This document shows positions 17,499 through 25,899 of a DNA stretch of 64,000 nt, one piece after another. The position numbers were made by a program, and so were the translations under genes. This DNA comes from Alcaligenes faecalis. Its GTDB lineage: Bacteria > Pseudomonadota > Gammaproteobacteria > Burkholderiales > Burkholderiaceae_B. Position 1 is the stretch's first letter, and each line of letters opens with the position of its first letter. The notes under the pieces are model-generated. The model did no database searches, was not told where the DNA came from, and saw only the letters and a list, made by a program, of their open reading frames with translations. The stretch is from NCBI RefSeq assembly GCF_041521385.1, contig NZ_CP168006.1, positions 248,001-312,000 of the forward strand. Reading direction: 5' to 3'.

Positions 17499-18971
17499 AT
17501 GTTTTCTTTACCGATTACGCTTTCTCATACCCATAGCCCACCGTATAAACGCCAAATTGCACGTCAAATCGAAACCCTGATCTGTTCGGGACGTTTGCAA
17601 GAAGGCAATCGCCTGCCTTCAATCAACCGAATGGCTTCTTTGTTGCAGGTTTCTAAAAATACGATCATGGGGGCCTATGACTTGCTGATCGATTCCAATC
17701 TGATTCATAGCGAACCCAGCCGAGGATTTTTTGTAGCCACGCCTACCCGCAACGGGCGCAGTCGCCAGGCACCGGACTTTGTGCTGGAGACGGCCCACTG
17801 TTCACGCAACCCACGTACCAGCACGGCTCTGGCCAGCGGCGTGCATGTGCCTGCTGCCAGCGTACCCGTTCGTTTTGATTTCAAGATTGGACGCCCCTCG
17901 GTCCATGCTTTTCCGCTACGCCAGTTCATTTATCTGTCCAACCAGTTGCTGCGTTACGCAGGCTCTGCCATGGTCGACTATCCGCCACCTGAAGGTCTAT
18001 GGGGTTTGCGGCTGCAAATTGCGGATTACCTGTCTGCCAGCAAGGGCATATTGGCTGACCCAGACCACATCATTATCACGGCAGGAACGCAGGAGTCCTT
18101 GAGTCTGATTGCGGCGCATTTCCTGGATGAAAGCAGCTGTGCGGTGTATGAGTCTCCCGGTTACAACGGCTTCAGACATTTGCTGGGGCGGCACCGCACA
18201 CAAGGTATTCCTGTGCCGGTAGATCAACACGGTTTACGCACGGATCAATTGCCTGACAAGGCGATTCAGTTGGCATTTGTCACGCCTTCCCATCAATACC
18301 CCTTGGGGCACACACTGACGGTGAGTCGCAGACAGGAGCTACTGGCCTGGGCCTCCACCAATGGCGCGTTGATCATTGAGGACGACTACGATGGGGACTT
18401 CTGCTATGGTCCGGCCTTGCCGGCGCCGCTCAAGGCCATGAGCCCCGGACAGGTGATTTACCTGGGTTCGTTTTCCAAAACCTTGGGCCCTGGCTTGCGC
18501 TTGGGCTATATGGTCTGTCCGGCTCATCTGAGCCAGGATTTTATTGCTCGCAAGGCCTTGCTCAACAACGGATCGCCCTGGTTAACGCAAGCTGTACTGG
18601 CGCGTTTTTTTGATGAGTACGACTATCCACGACACCTGCAATATCTGCGTCGCCGTTATCTGGAGCAACGCAATACGCTACTGCAAGGGCTGGAAAAAGT
18701 GTGGGGAACGACGGGTGTGGTCAGCGGACACAATGCCGGTATGCATCTGGCCTTTCGCCTGCCGCCACAAAGCCCGAATGCCCACCATGTTGCCGCTGCA
18801 GCACTGCGCTATGGCATACGGCTCTACCCTTTGGCACAGGCCGCCAGCCAAGAAGTAGACAGCACAAACCCGCGCCATCTGCTGTTTGGTTATGCGAATC
18901 TGGAATGCAGGGAACTACAGCAAGCGATGCAGCATCTAGCCCTGATACAGCCCAGGCTGAACCATGGCTAG
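17499..18971 (+). CDS. MocR-type transcriptional regulator (GntR HTH plus aminotransferase fold)
   Basis: 490 residues. Residues 1-80 form a GntR winged helix (PPYKRQIARQIETLI, then RLPSINRMASLLQVSKNTI). The rest is a class I aminotransferase fold with IIEDDYDGDF and the PLP lysine motif YLGSFSKTLGPGLRLGYM. MocR proteins use PLP or its adducts as effector and usually control a neighbouring gene. The divergent neighbour is the cd1 operon and the convergent neighbour is a PLP enzyme at 18985, so the target is uncertain. Confidence 0.88.
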   Translation: MFSLPITLSHTHSPPYKRQIARQIETLICSGRLQEGNRLPSINRMASLLQVSKNTIMGAYDLLIDSNLIHSEPSRGFFVATPTRNGRSRQAPDFVLETAHCSRNPRTSTALASGVHVPAASVPVRFDFKIGRPSVHAFPLRQFIYLSNQLLRYAGSAMVDYPPPEGLWGLRLQIADYLSASKGILADPDHIIITAGTQESLSLIAAHFLDESSCAVYESPGYNGFRHLLGRHRTQGIPVPVDQHGLRTDQLPDKAIQLAFVTPSHQYPLGHTLTVSRRQELLAWASTNGALIIEDDYDGDFCYGPALPAPLKAMSPGQVIYLGSFSKTLGPGLRLGYMVCPAHLSQDFIARKALLNNGSPWLTQAVLARFFDEYDYPRHLQYLRRRYLEQRNTLLQGLEKVWGTTGVVSGHNAGMHLAFRLPPQSPNAHHVAAAALRYGIRLYPLAQAASQEVDSTNPRHLLFGYANLECRELQQAMQHLALIQPRLNHG

Positions 18972-18984
18972 ATGTATGAAACGT

Positions 18985-20238
18985 TTAAGATTGGGCCAGC
19001 GCCTGATCAAAATCCGAAGTCAGGTCGATGATCTCTTCGATGCCCACGGAGATACGCAGTTGATTGTCGGCAATGCCCATCAGAGCGCGCTGCTCGGCCC
19101 CCATCTCGTAGTAGATGGTGTGGGCCACGGGCAGCACCAGACTACGGTTGTCACCCAAGTGCGTGGCCAACACAAAGACTTTCAGGCGATTCAGGAAGTC
19201 GAAAATCTCGATACCCTCTTCCAGCACCACGCTCATCAGGCCGCCGAAGCGATTACCGAACAACTGAGCCGTACGCTCGTGCTGCGGGTGATCTTCCAGG
19301 CCAGGATACTGCACGTGTTTCACCTTGGGATGCGCCTTCAAATGGCGCGCCAAAGCCAGCGCGTTGGAACAGATGCGTTCCATACGCAACGGCAAGGTTT
19401 CCGAACCTACGGCCAAACGGTGAGCCACATCGGACGACAAGGTGCCGCCCATATCGCGCAAACCCTTTTTACGGATCTGCACCAGCCCCCAGTTTTGCGT
19501 ATTGCCGTTGCGATACACCTCGGCAATATTGGGATAGGTCGTCCAGTCAAACAAACCGGTATCCGTCACCATGCCACCGAGGGCATTGCCGTGACCACCA
19601 ATATGTTTGGACAGCGAATTGATCACCAAAGAGGCGTTGAAATCGCGACCGGGCGACAGATAAGGCGAGGACAAGGTGGCATCGACCACGTACAACAAGC
19701 CCTCGTCCTGACACCACTGCCCTACCCCTTTCAGATCAGCCACCTGCGTGCCAGGATTGGCAATGGTTTCAAGAAAGACCATGCGCGTGTTAGGCTGACG
19801 CGCGGCTTGCACCTGGGCCAGATCAGTTGCATCCACCAGCGTGGTTTGCACACCCAGATCGCGCAAGGTACCCAAGAGGCTGTTGGTGTTGCCGAACAGA
19901 TATTTGCTGGCAATCAGGTGATCGCCCTGACGCAGCAAGGTAAACAAGGTGGCACTCAAAGCGGCCATGCCGGTTGCAAAGCTGACGCTGCCCACCCCTT
20001 TTTCCATGCGCGTAATCTTGGCTTCCAGCGCCGCCGTGGTGGGTGTGCCCTGGCGGGAATAGGTAAAGCCGGATTTACCCTGAAAGACTGCGGCCAACTC
20101 ACGCGCATCCTGAAAAGCGAACTCGGTCGATGGATGCAATGGCTGATGGATAGCGCCATGCTGCGTGCCCAAACGGCGGTCAGAGTGCAGGGTAGAGGTA
20201 ATAAAGCCGTTTTCTTCCATGATCGTTTCAAAGCCCAT
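18985..20238 (-). CDS. Cys/Met-metabolism PLP enzyme, cystathionine gamma-synthase family
   Basis: 417 residues from the ATG at 20238. It has the family features YSRQGTPTTAALEAKI, SFATGMAALSA, FLETIANPGTQVADL, VVDATLSSPYL and the PLP lysine in INSLSKHIGGHGN. Members include cystathionine gamma-synthase, beta- and gamma-lyases and O-acetylhomoserine sulfhydrylases, and the exact reaction cannot be read from these motifs. An alternative start lies at 20262. The gene converges on the MocR gene with 13 bases between stops, and rlmB ends 140 bases upstream. Confidence 0.85.
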   Translation of the reverse strand: MGFETIMEENGFITSTLHSDRRLGTQHGAIHQPLHPSTEFAFQDARELAAVFQGKSGFTYSRQGTPTTAALEAKITRMEKGVGSVSFATGMAALSATLFTLLRQGDHLIASKYLFGNTNSLLGTLRDLGVQTTLVDATDLAQVQAARQPNTRMVFLETIANPGTQVADLKGVGQWCQDEGLLYVVDATLSSPYLSPGRDFNASLVINSLSKHIGGHGNALGGMVTDTGLFDWTTYPNIAEVYRNGNTQNWGLVQIRKKGLRDMGGTLSSDVAHRLAVGSETLPLRMERICSNALALARHLKAHPKVKHVQYPGLEDHPQHERTAQLFGNRFGGLMSVVLEEGIEIFDFLNRLKVFVLATHLGDNRSLVLPVAHTIYYEMGAEQRALMGIADNQLRISVGIEEIIDLTSDFDQALAQS

Positions 20239-20378
20239 AATGCGTGTCCATACCGTCAGCACCGATTGGGTTTTGCCCGGCTGACGGCCAATTACCTATT
20301 ATCTGGTGAAGCAGCGGATGAAACCCGCCGTTTTTTATACAAATAAGTAATTAAGTAAGTAACAAGGCTTAAAAGAAA

Positions 20379-21125
20379 TTAAGGCTGGCTACGTTGGCGC
20401 AAGGTTTCGTACAGGCAAACTGCGCTAGCTACACTGACGTTCAAGCTTTCTACCGCGCCCATCATGGGAATAGAAACCAGCTCGTCACAGGTTTCACGGG
20501 TCAGACGGCGCATCCCCTCGCCCTCGGCCCCCATCACCCAGGCCATGGGACGGCGGGCATCCATCTGGTGGAAGGTATGGGTAGCCTGATCGCTGGTGCC
20601 AACCAACCAGACATCACGCTCGCGCAGCATGCGCATGGTACGGGCCAGGTTCGTCACCGTAATGTAAGGGGTCGATTCAGCTGCACCACATGCCACGCGT
20701 GATACCGTCGCGTTCAGCCCCACAGCGCGGTCACGAGGCGCAATCACGGCGTGAGCACCCGCTGCGTTGGCGCTACGCAGGCAGGCTCCCAGATTATGGG
20801 GGTCTGTCACTCCGTCCAGAATCAACAGGAAAGGAACCTGACCGGCCTCTTCCAGATCATCCAGCAATTCATTGACATCAACGGCCAGTTCTTGTTCCAG
20901 AGCCAATGCCACCACACCCTGGTGACGTGTGCCTTTGGCCAGACCATCCAGACGCTCGACCGGCACGGCCATGACTTTCAAGCCTGCCTGTTCCACCTGC
21001 TCGATAAAAGCCAGCATCCGTTTATCGCGCCGGGTCTGATCTACATAGACCTCGCGCACCGAAGCGGCGCTGAAACGAACTCGGGCAATAACGGCATGGA
21101 AACCGGCCAAAACCTGCTGAGGCAT
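20379..21125 (-). CDS. rlmB: 23S rRNA (guanosine-2251-2'-O)-methyltransferase RlmB
   Basis: 248 residues from the ATG at 21125 (AAGGA site). The N-terminal substrate-binding domain begins [10 protein letters not shown]. The SPOUT domain shows all three motifs: [32 protein letters not shown] and [20 protein letters not shown], which form the knotted SAM site. It modifies G2251 in the ribosomal P-loop. It follows rnr on the same strand, as in many proteobacteria, but a terminator separates the two. Confidence 0.95.
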   Translation of the reverse strand: MPQQVLAGFHAVIARVRFSAASVREVYVDQTRRDKRMLAFIEQVEQAGLKVMAVPVERLDGLAKGTRHQGVVALALEQELAVDVNELLDDLEEAGQVPFLLILDGVTDPHNLGACLRSANAAGAHAVIAPRDRAVGLNATVSRVACGAAESTPYITVTNLARTMRMLRERDVWLVGTSDQATHTFHQMDARRPMAWVMGAEGEGMRRLTRETCDELVSIPMMGAVESLNVSVASAVCLYETLRQRSQP

Positions 21126-21159
21126 AACAATCCTTGGGGGAAATAAGAGCAAATAAAGA

Positions 21160-21182
21160 AAGCCGGGCAAAAAGCCCGGCTT
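21160..21182 (-). terminator. Terminator between rnr and rlmB
   Basis: A perfect 9-bp GC-rich stem, AAGCCGGGC / GCCCGGCTT, with a 5-base loop and a T-rich tail on the minus strand. It lies 13 bases after the rnr stop and upstream of the rlmB start. Confidence 0.88.
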
Positions 21183-21194
21183 GGCATTGTACGC

Positions 21195-23672
21195 CTATCG
21201 GCGACGTCCTCTAGGGCTACGCGTCGTTTTCGCAGACTTGGCGGCCTTCTCCGCACTGCGCTTTTCATCCCGCTCGGCCTGCTTTTGAGAAGCACGTCGT
21301 TGGGAGGCCGTGGTGCCCTTCAAGGCCAGCGGTTTGGTAGACGCCGCTTTCTTGATGGGACGCTCGGATGGATCAGCCCCTTCGGCTGCCGCCTTCACCG
21401 CCTTGTAGCCCACACCCTTGACCAGGCGGAACTCGATACGACGCGCTTCCAGATCAACACGAGCGACCTGCACTTGCACCGCGTCAGTCAGGCGATAACG
21501 CAGACCGGTGCGCTCACCACGCAACTCGTTCGAGGTTTCGTTGTACTGGAAATAGTCCGCGCCCAACTCGGAGACATGGACCAAACCTTCCACATACAAG
21601 GTATCCAGGGTTACGAACAGACCGAAGCTAGTCACGCCGCTGATCTTGCCAGAGTACTCCTCGCCTACATGCTCTTTAACAAACCAACACTTGAGCCAGG
21701 CCTCCACATCTTTGGAAGCCTCGTCAGCACGACGTTCGCGCGCCGACAACAAGGCACCCAGTTTTTCCCAGCGTGCAAAATCGCGCTTGCTGGCGGGCAA
21801 GGCGGCATCACCTGGCTCTTCGGCAACCGCCGGTATGTAACGCTCGCCCTTCAAAATACCCTTGATGACGCGGTGCACCAACAAGTCTGGATAACGGCGA
21901 ATGGGTGAAGTGAAGTGAGCGTATTGTGAATAAGCCAGACCAAAGTGCCCCGTTTTCTCCGGGCTGTAAATGGCCTGCTGCATGGAACGCAAGCACATGG
22001 TCTGAATAATGGCAAAATCGGAACGACCACGAGCGGCGGCCACCACTTTGGCGTAATCAGCAGAAGTCGGCTCGTCGCCCCCTTCCAAAGTCAGACCCAA
22101 GCTACGTAAATATTCACGCAGGGCTTCCAGTTTGGGCGGCGTTGGGCCCTCATGTACCCGGTACAAACCGTTGCGACGGCTACGCGCAATAAAGTCGGCA
22201 GCACACGTATTAGCGGCCAACATGCACTCTTCGATCAGCTTGTGCGCGTCGTTACGGATCAAGGGTTCGATACGCTCGATACGACCCAAGGGGTTACACA
22301 CGATTTTGGTTTCAACCGTATCAAAATCAATGGCACCTCGTGCAGTACGCTGCTCGGCCAACAGGCGATACAAGGAGTACAGGTTCTGTACAGGTTCGAG
22401 CACATGCTGAATCTGAGCGGCCGCCGGGCCGGTCGGCTGCTGCAGGGCGCTCCAGATATCGGAATACGTGGTGCGTGCGTGTGAATGAATGACCGCTTCA
22501 TAAAACTGATAGGCCGATACGGTGCCGGATTTAGCGCCATCGGCCAAGATGATCATATCGCACACCATGACCAGACGATCTACCGACGGGTTCAAAGAAC
22601 AGATCCCGTTGGACAAACTTTCAGGCAGCATGGGGATCACACGGCGCGGGAAATACACGCTGGTGCCCCGCTCCAGAGCGTCCTCGTCCAGGGCATCGCC
22701 GGAACGCACGTAATGGCTAACGTCAGCAATCGCCACCAGCAATCGCCACGCCCAGCGTGAGCGTTTGCCCGTGCCAATATCCACACGTTCGCAATACACC
22801 GCATCGTCAAAGTCCCGTGCGTCTTCACCGTCAATGGTGATAAAAGGCACATCGCGCAAATCAACGCGGCCTTTGTATTCCGATGGCTTGACCTTGGCGG
22901 GAATGCGAGCTGCCTGCTTGAGCGCCTTCTCGGAAAAATCGACCGGCACTTCAAACTTGCGCACGGCAATTTCGATTTCCATGCCGGGATCATCAATTTC
23001 CCCCAGCACTTCAATGACACGCCCCAAGGGCTGGCGATGGCGCTCAGGCTGCTGAGTGATCTCTACCGTCACGACCTGGCCGGGCTCGGCCTCACCCTGA
23101 TCTCCACCCGGAATCAGGATATCGTGCTTGATACGCTGATCTTCAGGCACCACGATAAACGTGCCACGCTCACGCAAGAAACGGCCCACCAGCTTACTGG
23201 TATGACGCGCGGTAACTTCTACGATCGAAGCATCTGGCTTGCCGCGGTATTCACCGACGATGCGAACCATAACGTGGTCGCCGTGCAACACTTTGGCCAT
23301 TTCCCGTGGCGACAGGAACAGATCAGGCTGCCCGTCGTCGCGCTGCAGGAAACCAAAGCCGTCGCGATGGCCCAACACTTTGCCCGCGATAAAACCGGCC
23401 TGGCTATTTTTGCGAATTTTACCTTCGGGGGAAATCAGCAACTGACCATCGCGCTCCATTGCGCGCACACGCCGCTCAAACCCCACCGTAATTTCTTTGC
23501 CCAGGCCCAGCTTTTTCGCCAGAGCCTGCATGGTCAGGCCGTCTGCATCCTCGCGCAGCCCCGCCAAGATCACTTCCCGCGTCGGGGTATCAGGGTCGAA
23601 GTCAGGCGGCAACTCATAACGGCCCGTTGATTGAATACGGTCCTCAGTACTGCCTTGATGTTTTTTATTCAA
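21195..23672 (-). CDS. rnr: Ribonuclease R
   Basis: 825 residues: an N-terminal winged-helix segment (TREVILAGLREDADGLTMQAL), two cold-shock domains, the RNB catalytic domain with IDGEDARDFDDAVY carrying the metal-binding aspartates, an S1 domain (YSGKISGVTSFGLFVTL) and a long basic tail rich in Lys, Arg, Ala and Ser. It is a processive 3'-5' exonuclease acting on structured RNA in decay and trans-translation. The start is a TTG at 23672, and no nearby in-frame ATG was seen. Confidence 0.95.
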   Translation of the reverse strand: MNKKHQGSTEDRIQSTGRYELPPDFDPDTPTREVILAGLREDADGLTMQALAKKLGLGKEITVGFERRVRAMERDGQLLISPEGKIRKNSQAGFIAGKVLGHRDGFGFLQRDDGQPDLFLSPREMAKVLHGDHVMVRIVGEYRGKPDASIVEVTARHTSKLVGRFLRERGTFIVVPEDQRIKHDILIPGGDQGEAEPGQVVTVEITQQPERHRQPLGRVIEVLGEIDDPGMEIEIAVRKFEVPVDFSEKALKQAARIPAKVKPSEYKGRVDLRDVPFITIDGEDARDFDDAVYCERVDIGTGKRSRWAWRLLVAIADVSHYVRSGDALDEDALERGTSVYFPRRVIPMLPESLSNGICSLNPSVDRLVMVCDMIILADGAKSGTVSAYQFYEAVIHSHARTTYSDIWSALQQPTGPAAAQIQHVLEPVQNLYSLYRLLAEQRTARGAIDFDTVETKIVCNPLGRIERIEPLIRNDAHKLIEECMLAANTCAADFIARSRRNGLYRVHEGPTPPKLEALREYLRSLGLTLEGGDEPTSADYAKVVAAARGRSDFAIIQTMCLRSMQQAIYSPEKTGHFGLAYSQYAHFTSPIRRYPDLLVHRVIKGILKGERYIPAVAEEPGDAALPASKRDFARWEKLGALLSARERRADEASKDVEAWLKCWFVKEHVGEEYSGKISGVTSFGLFVTLDTLYVEGLVHVSELGADYFQYNETSNELRGERTGLRYRLTDAVQVQVARVDLEARRIEFRLVKGVGYKAVKAAAEGADPSERPIKKAASTKPLALKGTTASQRRASQKQAERDEKRSAEKAAKSAKTTRSPRGRRR

Positions 23673-23780
23673 AAGGACACTTCCATTATTAATAAAGTAT
23701 GCCTATAATCTTTTTTCTTTGCTGTTCACGCAGCAAAGTCGTTAAAAGCTTTTGGCACAACCATAAGCATACAACGATAT

Positions 23781-23865
23781 GCCCAGGTGGCGGAATTGGT
23801 AGACGCGCATGGTTCAGGTCCATGTGCCTTCGGGTGTGGAGGTTCGAGTCCTCTCCTGGGCACCA
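23781..23865 (+). tRNA. tRNA-Leu(CAG), copy 1
   Basis: An 85-nt class II tRNA with a long variable arm and encoded CCA. Acceptor GCCCAGG/CCTGGGC, anticodon stem CATGG/CCATG, loop TTCAGGT with anticodon CAG, T arm GGTTCGAGTCC. It reads CUG leucine codons. A TATAAT lies at 23704-23709, with a 7-bp hairpin (TTTGCTG / CAGCAAA) between it and the gene. It is identical to the copies at 25107 and 27432. Confidence 0.97.
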
Positions 23866-23872
23866 AATTCCC

Positions 23873-23906
23873 AAAAAGCCGATCATCGCAAGATGGTCGG
23901 CTTTTT
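23873..23906 (+). terminator. Terminator after tRNA-Leu copy 1
   Basis: A 14-bp stem, AAAAAGCCGATCAT with its near-complement ATGGTCGGCTTTTT, and a 6-base loop, ending in five T. An exact copy follows tRNA-Leu copy 2. Confidence 0.88.
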
Positions 23907-23984
23907 GCATTCCAGCCCAGGAAGTCAGGCGCTTGAGCACCTGGCGTGGGGACGAGAAAGGTCGGGCATGCAAGCCCGACCGGG

Positions 23985-24022
23985 GTCGCGCCAGTGTGAC
24001 CAAGCCCTCTTCTGGGCACCAA
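23985..24022 (+). repeat. Remnant resembling the 3' end of tRNA-Leu
   Basis: The sequence ending TCTTCTGGGCACCA matches the last part of the tRNA-Leu T arm, acceptor and CCA, without the rest of the gene. It is followed by another hairpin terminator, as a real copy would be. A weaker equivalent lies at about 27640-27673 after copy 3. These look like leftovers of extra tRNA copies or of element integration. Confidence 0.5.
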
Positions 24023-24029
24023 AATTCCG

Positions 24030-24064
24030 AAAGGCCGATCATTTCTCAATGATCGACCTTTTTT
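24030..24064 (+). terminator. Second terminator-like hairpin
   Basis: Arms AAAGGCCGATCATT and AATGATCGACCTTT surround a short loop and are followed by TTT. It probably once terminated the tRNA copy whose 3' remnant lies just upstream. Confidence 0.65.
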
Positions 24065-24320
24065 ATTTTGTGGCTCCACACATTTATTATCCTTCAGCAG
24101 CAATGCGATTAAATTTGGCTGTGACAAAAACCGAGTAGCAATACGACTCTCTTCTTTTTTGAACACCGCTATTTCCACATAAAGACTCATCACCGCATGA
24201 TCGGCTGCTTTCTTTACAAGCCTGTGAATGCGTCTCGGAACAAGCACCGGTGGAGCCAAGGCGACACGCTCAAAGCACAACACCCACGCCTGACCCCACC
24301 CCTGCTTTGTGCAGCCACAA
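24065..24320. other. Intergenic stretch, no feature seen
   Basis: About 255 bases between the hairpin after the tRNA remnant and the terminator of the HMA gene. A minus-strand frame crosses it but has no start signal or recognisable domain. I see nothing I can support. Confidence 0.4.
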
Positions 24321-24321
24321 A

Positions 24322-24350
24322 AAAACCGACTGTATTTCCACAATCGGTTT
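24322..24350 (-). terminator. Terminator of the HMA gene
   Basis: An imperfect 13-bp stem (AAACCGATTGTGG with TACAGTCGGTTT) that runs into a T run on the minus strand, 22 bases after the HMA stop. Confidence 0.8.
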
Positions 24351-24372
24351 TCAGCTTCAGGATGCCGTAGGT

Positions 24373-24627
24373 TTAACCGCCGCAGCCACCACAACATGCC
24401 CCGTCTTCACCATGGGCAGGTTTGGCGATTTGATAGCCTGCCTGCTCCACAGCAGCATGCAGGTCTTCCAGCGAGACCTGGGTTTCATCAAAACGGACCG
24501 ATGCCTTTGCGTTTTCGAACGAGGCATCTGCCGCTTGCACGCCTTCGATAGCCGCCAAGGCAATGGCTACTTTATCGGCACATTCCGGATGTCGCAGACC
24601 CGCCAGTTTCAGCATTCCAACTTGCAT
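24373..24627 (-). CDS. HMA-fold (CopZ-like) protein with one core cysteine and a CCGGCGG tail
   Basis: 84 residues from the ATG at 24627 (AAAGGGA site). The heavy-metal-associated fold is recognisable: MLKLAGLRHPECADKVAIAL, then GVQAADASFENAKASVRFD and LEDLHAAVEQAGYQI. The normal MTCxxC loop is replaced by LRHPEC, leaving a single Cys beside a His. A separate C-terminal tail, GACCGGCGG, offers two or three thiols. It may carry copper or another soft metal by a different ligand set, or have lost binding at the usual site. A dyad operator candidate lies upstream. It sits alone between the tRNA-Leu inverted repeats. Confidence 0.75.
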   Translation of the reverse strand: MQVGMLKLAGLRHPECADKVAIALAAIEGVQAADASFENAKASVRFDETQVSLEDLHAAVEQAGYQIAKPAHGEDGACCGGCGG

Positions 24628-24680
24628 TTTTGATCCCTTTAACATGAGGTGAGGCAGTTGAGAGAGAGCCACCGCCCGTA

Positions 24681-24703
24681 AAGATATATATTAAATACAT
24701 CTT
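24681..24703 (-). promoter_or_regulatory. Dyad operator candidate upstream of the HMA gene
   Basis: The 9-5-9 dyad AAGATATAT / ATACATCTT has one mismatched pair and lies about 55 bases before the HMA start, in an AT-rich stretch suited to a promoter. Metal sensors of the ArsR and CsoR type use comparable AT-rich dyads, but no regulator gene is next to it, so its use is inference. Confidence 0.4.
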
Positions 24704-25012
24704 ATAAATACGGCAAGAGACAGGAAGCCACCGTAGAAAAAAGCCTGACTTGCCGCTGACTGCCAGCAACGCCACGATACTCAGCACCACTGCCATAACC
24801 AGGGAATAGCTGGGCGCCACAGTCTAACCGGTCAAGGCAATCAATCCCATGAGATCGCCGAGGCAAAACGCAGAACACAGTCAGGCCAATGTTGCGGCGC
24901 AAGGACAGACAGGTGTTTTGCCCAGCTACAGGCAGGATCTCATGCAACTGCTGGTTCATGGAGTTGCAAAAAAGCGAGGTGCACAAGGCGGCGCAGGCTG
25001 CAATCAATAAAA
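24704..25012. other. Stretch upstream of the HMA gene, possible coding remnant
   Basis: On the minus strand two short frames encode hydrophobic pieces (for example LVMAVVLSIVALLAV and LFCNSMNQQLHEILPVAG) that might be leftovers of a membrane transporter broken by frameshifts. They are too short and disconnected to name. No intact gene is visible. Confidence 0.3.
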
Positions 25013-25049
25013 AAGGTCGATCACTTTTCAATGACCGACCTTTCATCAT
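25013..25049 (-). terminator. Terminator-like hairpin inside the second arm
   Basis: The minus-strand arms AAAGGTCGGTCATT and AGTGATCGACCTTT are followed by TTTTATT. It is the diverged counterpart of the hairpin at 24030-24064. Confidence 0.6.
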
Positions 25050-25065
25050 TCCGAACGCATAAAAC

Positions 25066-25099
25066 AAAAAGCCGACCATCTTGCGATGATCGGCTTTTT
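25066..25099 (-). terminator. Terminator after tRNA-Leu copy 2
   Basis: The same stem-loop as after copy 1 (AAAAAGCCGATCAT / ATGGTCGGCTTTTT), read on the minus strand. Confidence 0.88.
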
Positions 25100-25106
25100 G
25101 GGAATT

Positions 25107-25191
25107 TGGTGCCCAGGAGAGGACTCGAACCTCCACACCCGAAGGCACATGGACCTGAACCATGCGCGTCTACCAATTCCGCCACCTGGGC
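25107..25191 (-). tRNA. tRNA-Leu(CAG), copy 2
   Basis: Identical over 85 nt to copies 1 and 3, with anticodon CAG and encoded CCA, but on the opposite strand. It has its own promoter (25241-25268) and terminator (25066-25099), so it is likely expressed. Confidence 0.97.
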
Positions 25192-25240
25192 TCTGACTGC
25201 TGGATTTGTTTTTCAACCCATCTCTGCAAGACAGAAGATA

Positions 25241-25268
25241 ACTATAGCACGAATTTTAAATAGTGCAA
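25241..25268 (-). promoter_or_regulatory. Promoter of tRNA-Leu copy 2
   Basis: On the minus strand TTGCAC (25268-25263) and TATAGT (25246-25241) are separated by 16 bases and lie about 50 bases before the tRNA. The -35 box sits inside a perfect 7-4-7 palindrome, AAATAGT-GCAA-ACTATTT (25258-25275). Confidence 0.65.
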
Positions 25269-25347
25269 ACTATTTCTGTATTTCTCATACCCAACAGAAA
25301 TAAGCGCGGCCCTTGCACTTCATAAGAAACGCTTTTATGCTTATTGC

Positions 25348-25470
25348 TATATCAAGAGTTGGGGCAACCCATGCCAACCTGTGTACCCGCACAAGGTGGA
25401 TTCAAGATATGGCCATCTGGCAATCAATGGGATCATCAAGATACGAACCCGCTGCCAGCGGGTTTTTTTA
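25348..25470 (+). ncRNA. Candidate small RNA with own promoter and terminator
   Basis: TTGCAC (25313-25318) and TATGCT (25336-25341), 17 bases apart, predict a transcript from about 25348. It would end at a strong terminator with 8-bp arms, AACCCGCT / AGCGGGTT, and seven T (25446-25470). The roughly 120-nt product contains no open frame with a ribosome site, and the next gene starts 85 bases after the terminator with its own GGAG. It matches no RNA family I recognise. Confidence 0.45.
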
Positions 25471-25554
25471 TGTCTGACTGGCGTCAGGCAAAGGGTCTTT
25501 TAATCCAACTTGCTCACCCGGAACTCCCTTCCAAGAGCTAAACAGGAGTGTTTC

Positions 25555-25899
25555 ATGTCTGTACCGTTTTGTTATCACCTGACTTTAGAACAGCACAGCT
25601 ACCGCATTGTCCTGCGCCCCGGTTGTTCCCGGCTGGCCGTTGTGTGCGAATCGCATGCGGATACGGTCGGGCATTACGAGCCGCGCTGGCTGGGTTCCAG
25701 TTGTCGCGGTGGCTATTGGGCCCGCTTCCAGCACGATATTGACAGCACCTTGTTGCTGAACATGGATGCGATTGCCCGTCTGATTGACGAACACCGTCTG
25801 GCTCATCCCGACACTGTGCTGGATACGGATTTGCAGCCCGTCCTGAAAGTAGGCGGACGCTTGCGCGCCCAGCCCTACCCTCAGCAAAAAGCCGCTTAG
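25555..25899 (+). CDS. Hypothetical protein, 114 residues
   Basis: Starts at an ATG with a good CAGGAG site 7 bases upstream (MSVPFCYHLTLEQHSYRI). It is a soluble, mixed alpha/beta-looking protein with several Arg, His and three Cys residues and no signal peptide or recognised domain. Its stop overlaps the stop of the convergent SIP gene by four bases. A longer start at 25510 is less likely. Confidence 0.55.
   Translation: MSVPFCYHLTLEQHSYRIVLRPGCSRLAVVCESHADTVGHYEPRWLGSSCRGGYWARFQHDIDSTLLLNMDAIARLIDEHRLAHPDTVLDTDLQPVLKVGGRLRAQPYPQQKAA

Larger units (their letters stand above)
23781..25191. repeat. Perfect 127-bp inverted repeat (23781-23907 and 25065-25191) holding tRNA-Leu genes
   Basis: The two arms each contain a full tRNA-Leu(CAG) gene and the start-to-end of its terminator, and I find no mismatch over 127 bases. 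They face each other across about 1.16 kb that contains the HMA gene. Just inside each arm lies a second, diverged terminator-like hairpin (24030-24064 and 25013-25049), itself in inverted orientation, so the homology is older and longer than the perfect part. Recombination between the arms could invert the enclosed DNA. Confidence 0.9.

Noticed and set aside
20239..20378. Riboswitch (SAM or SAH type) upstream of the sulfur-amino-acid PLP enzyme
   Set aside because: There is a hairpin with GCGG/CCGC arms, but I could not match any conserved core of known SAM or SAH riboswitches.
24572..24820. 82-codon minus-strand hydrophobic frame
   Set aside because: It overlaps the HMA gene start and the dyad operator, and half of it reads through clearly non-coding DNA. 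At best it holds a remnant.
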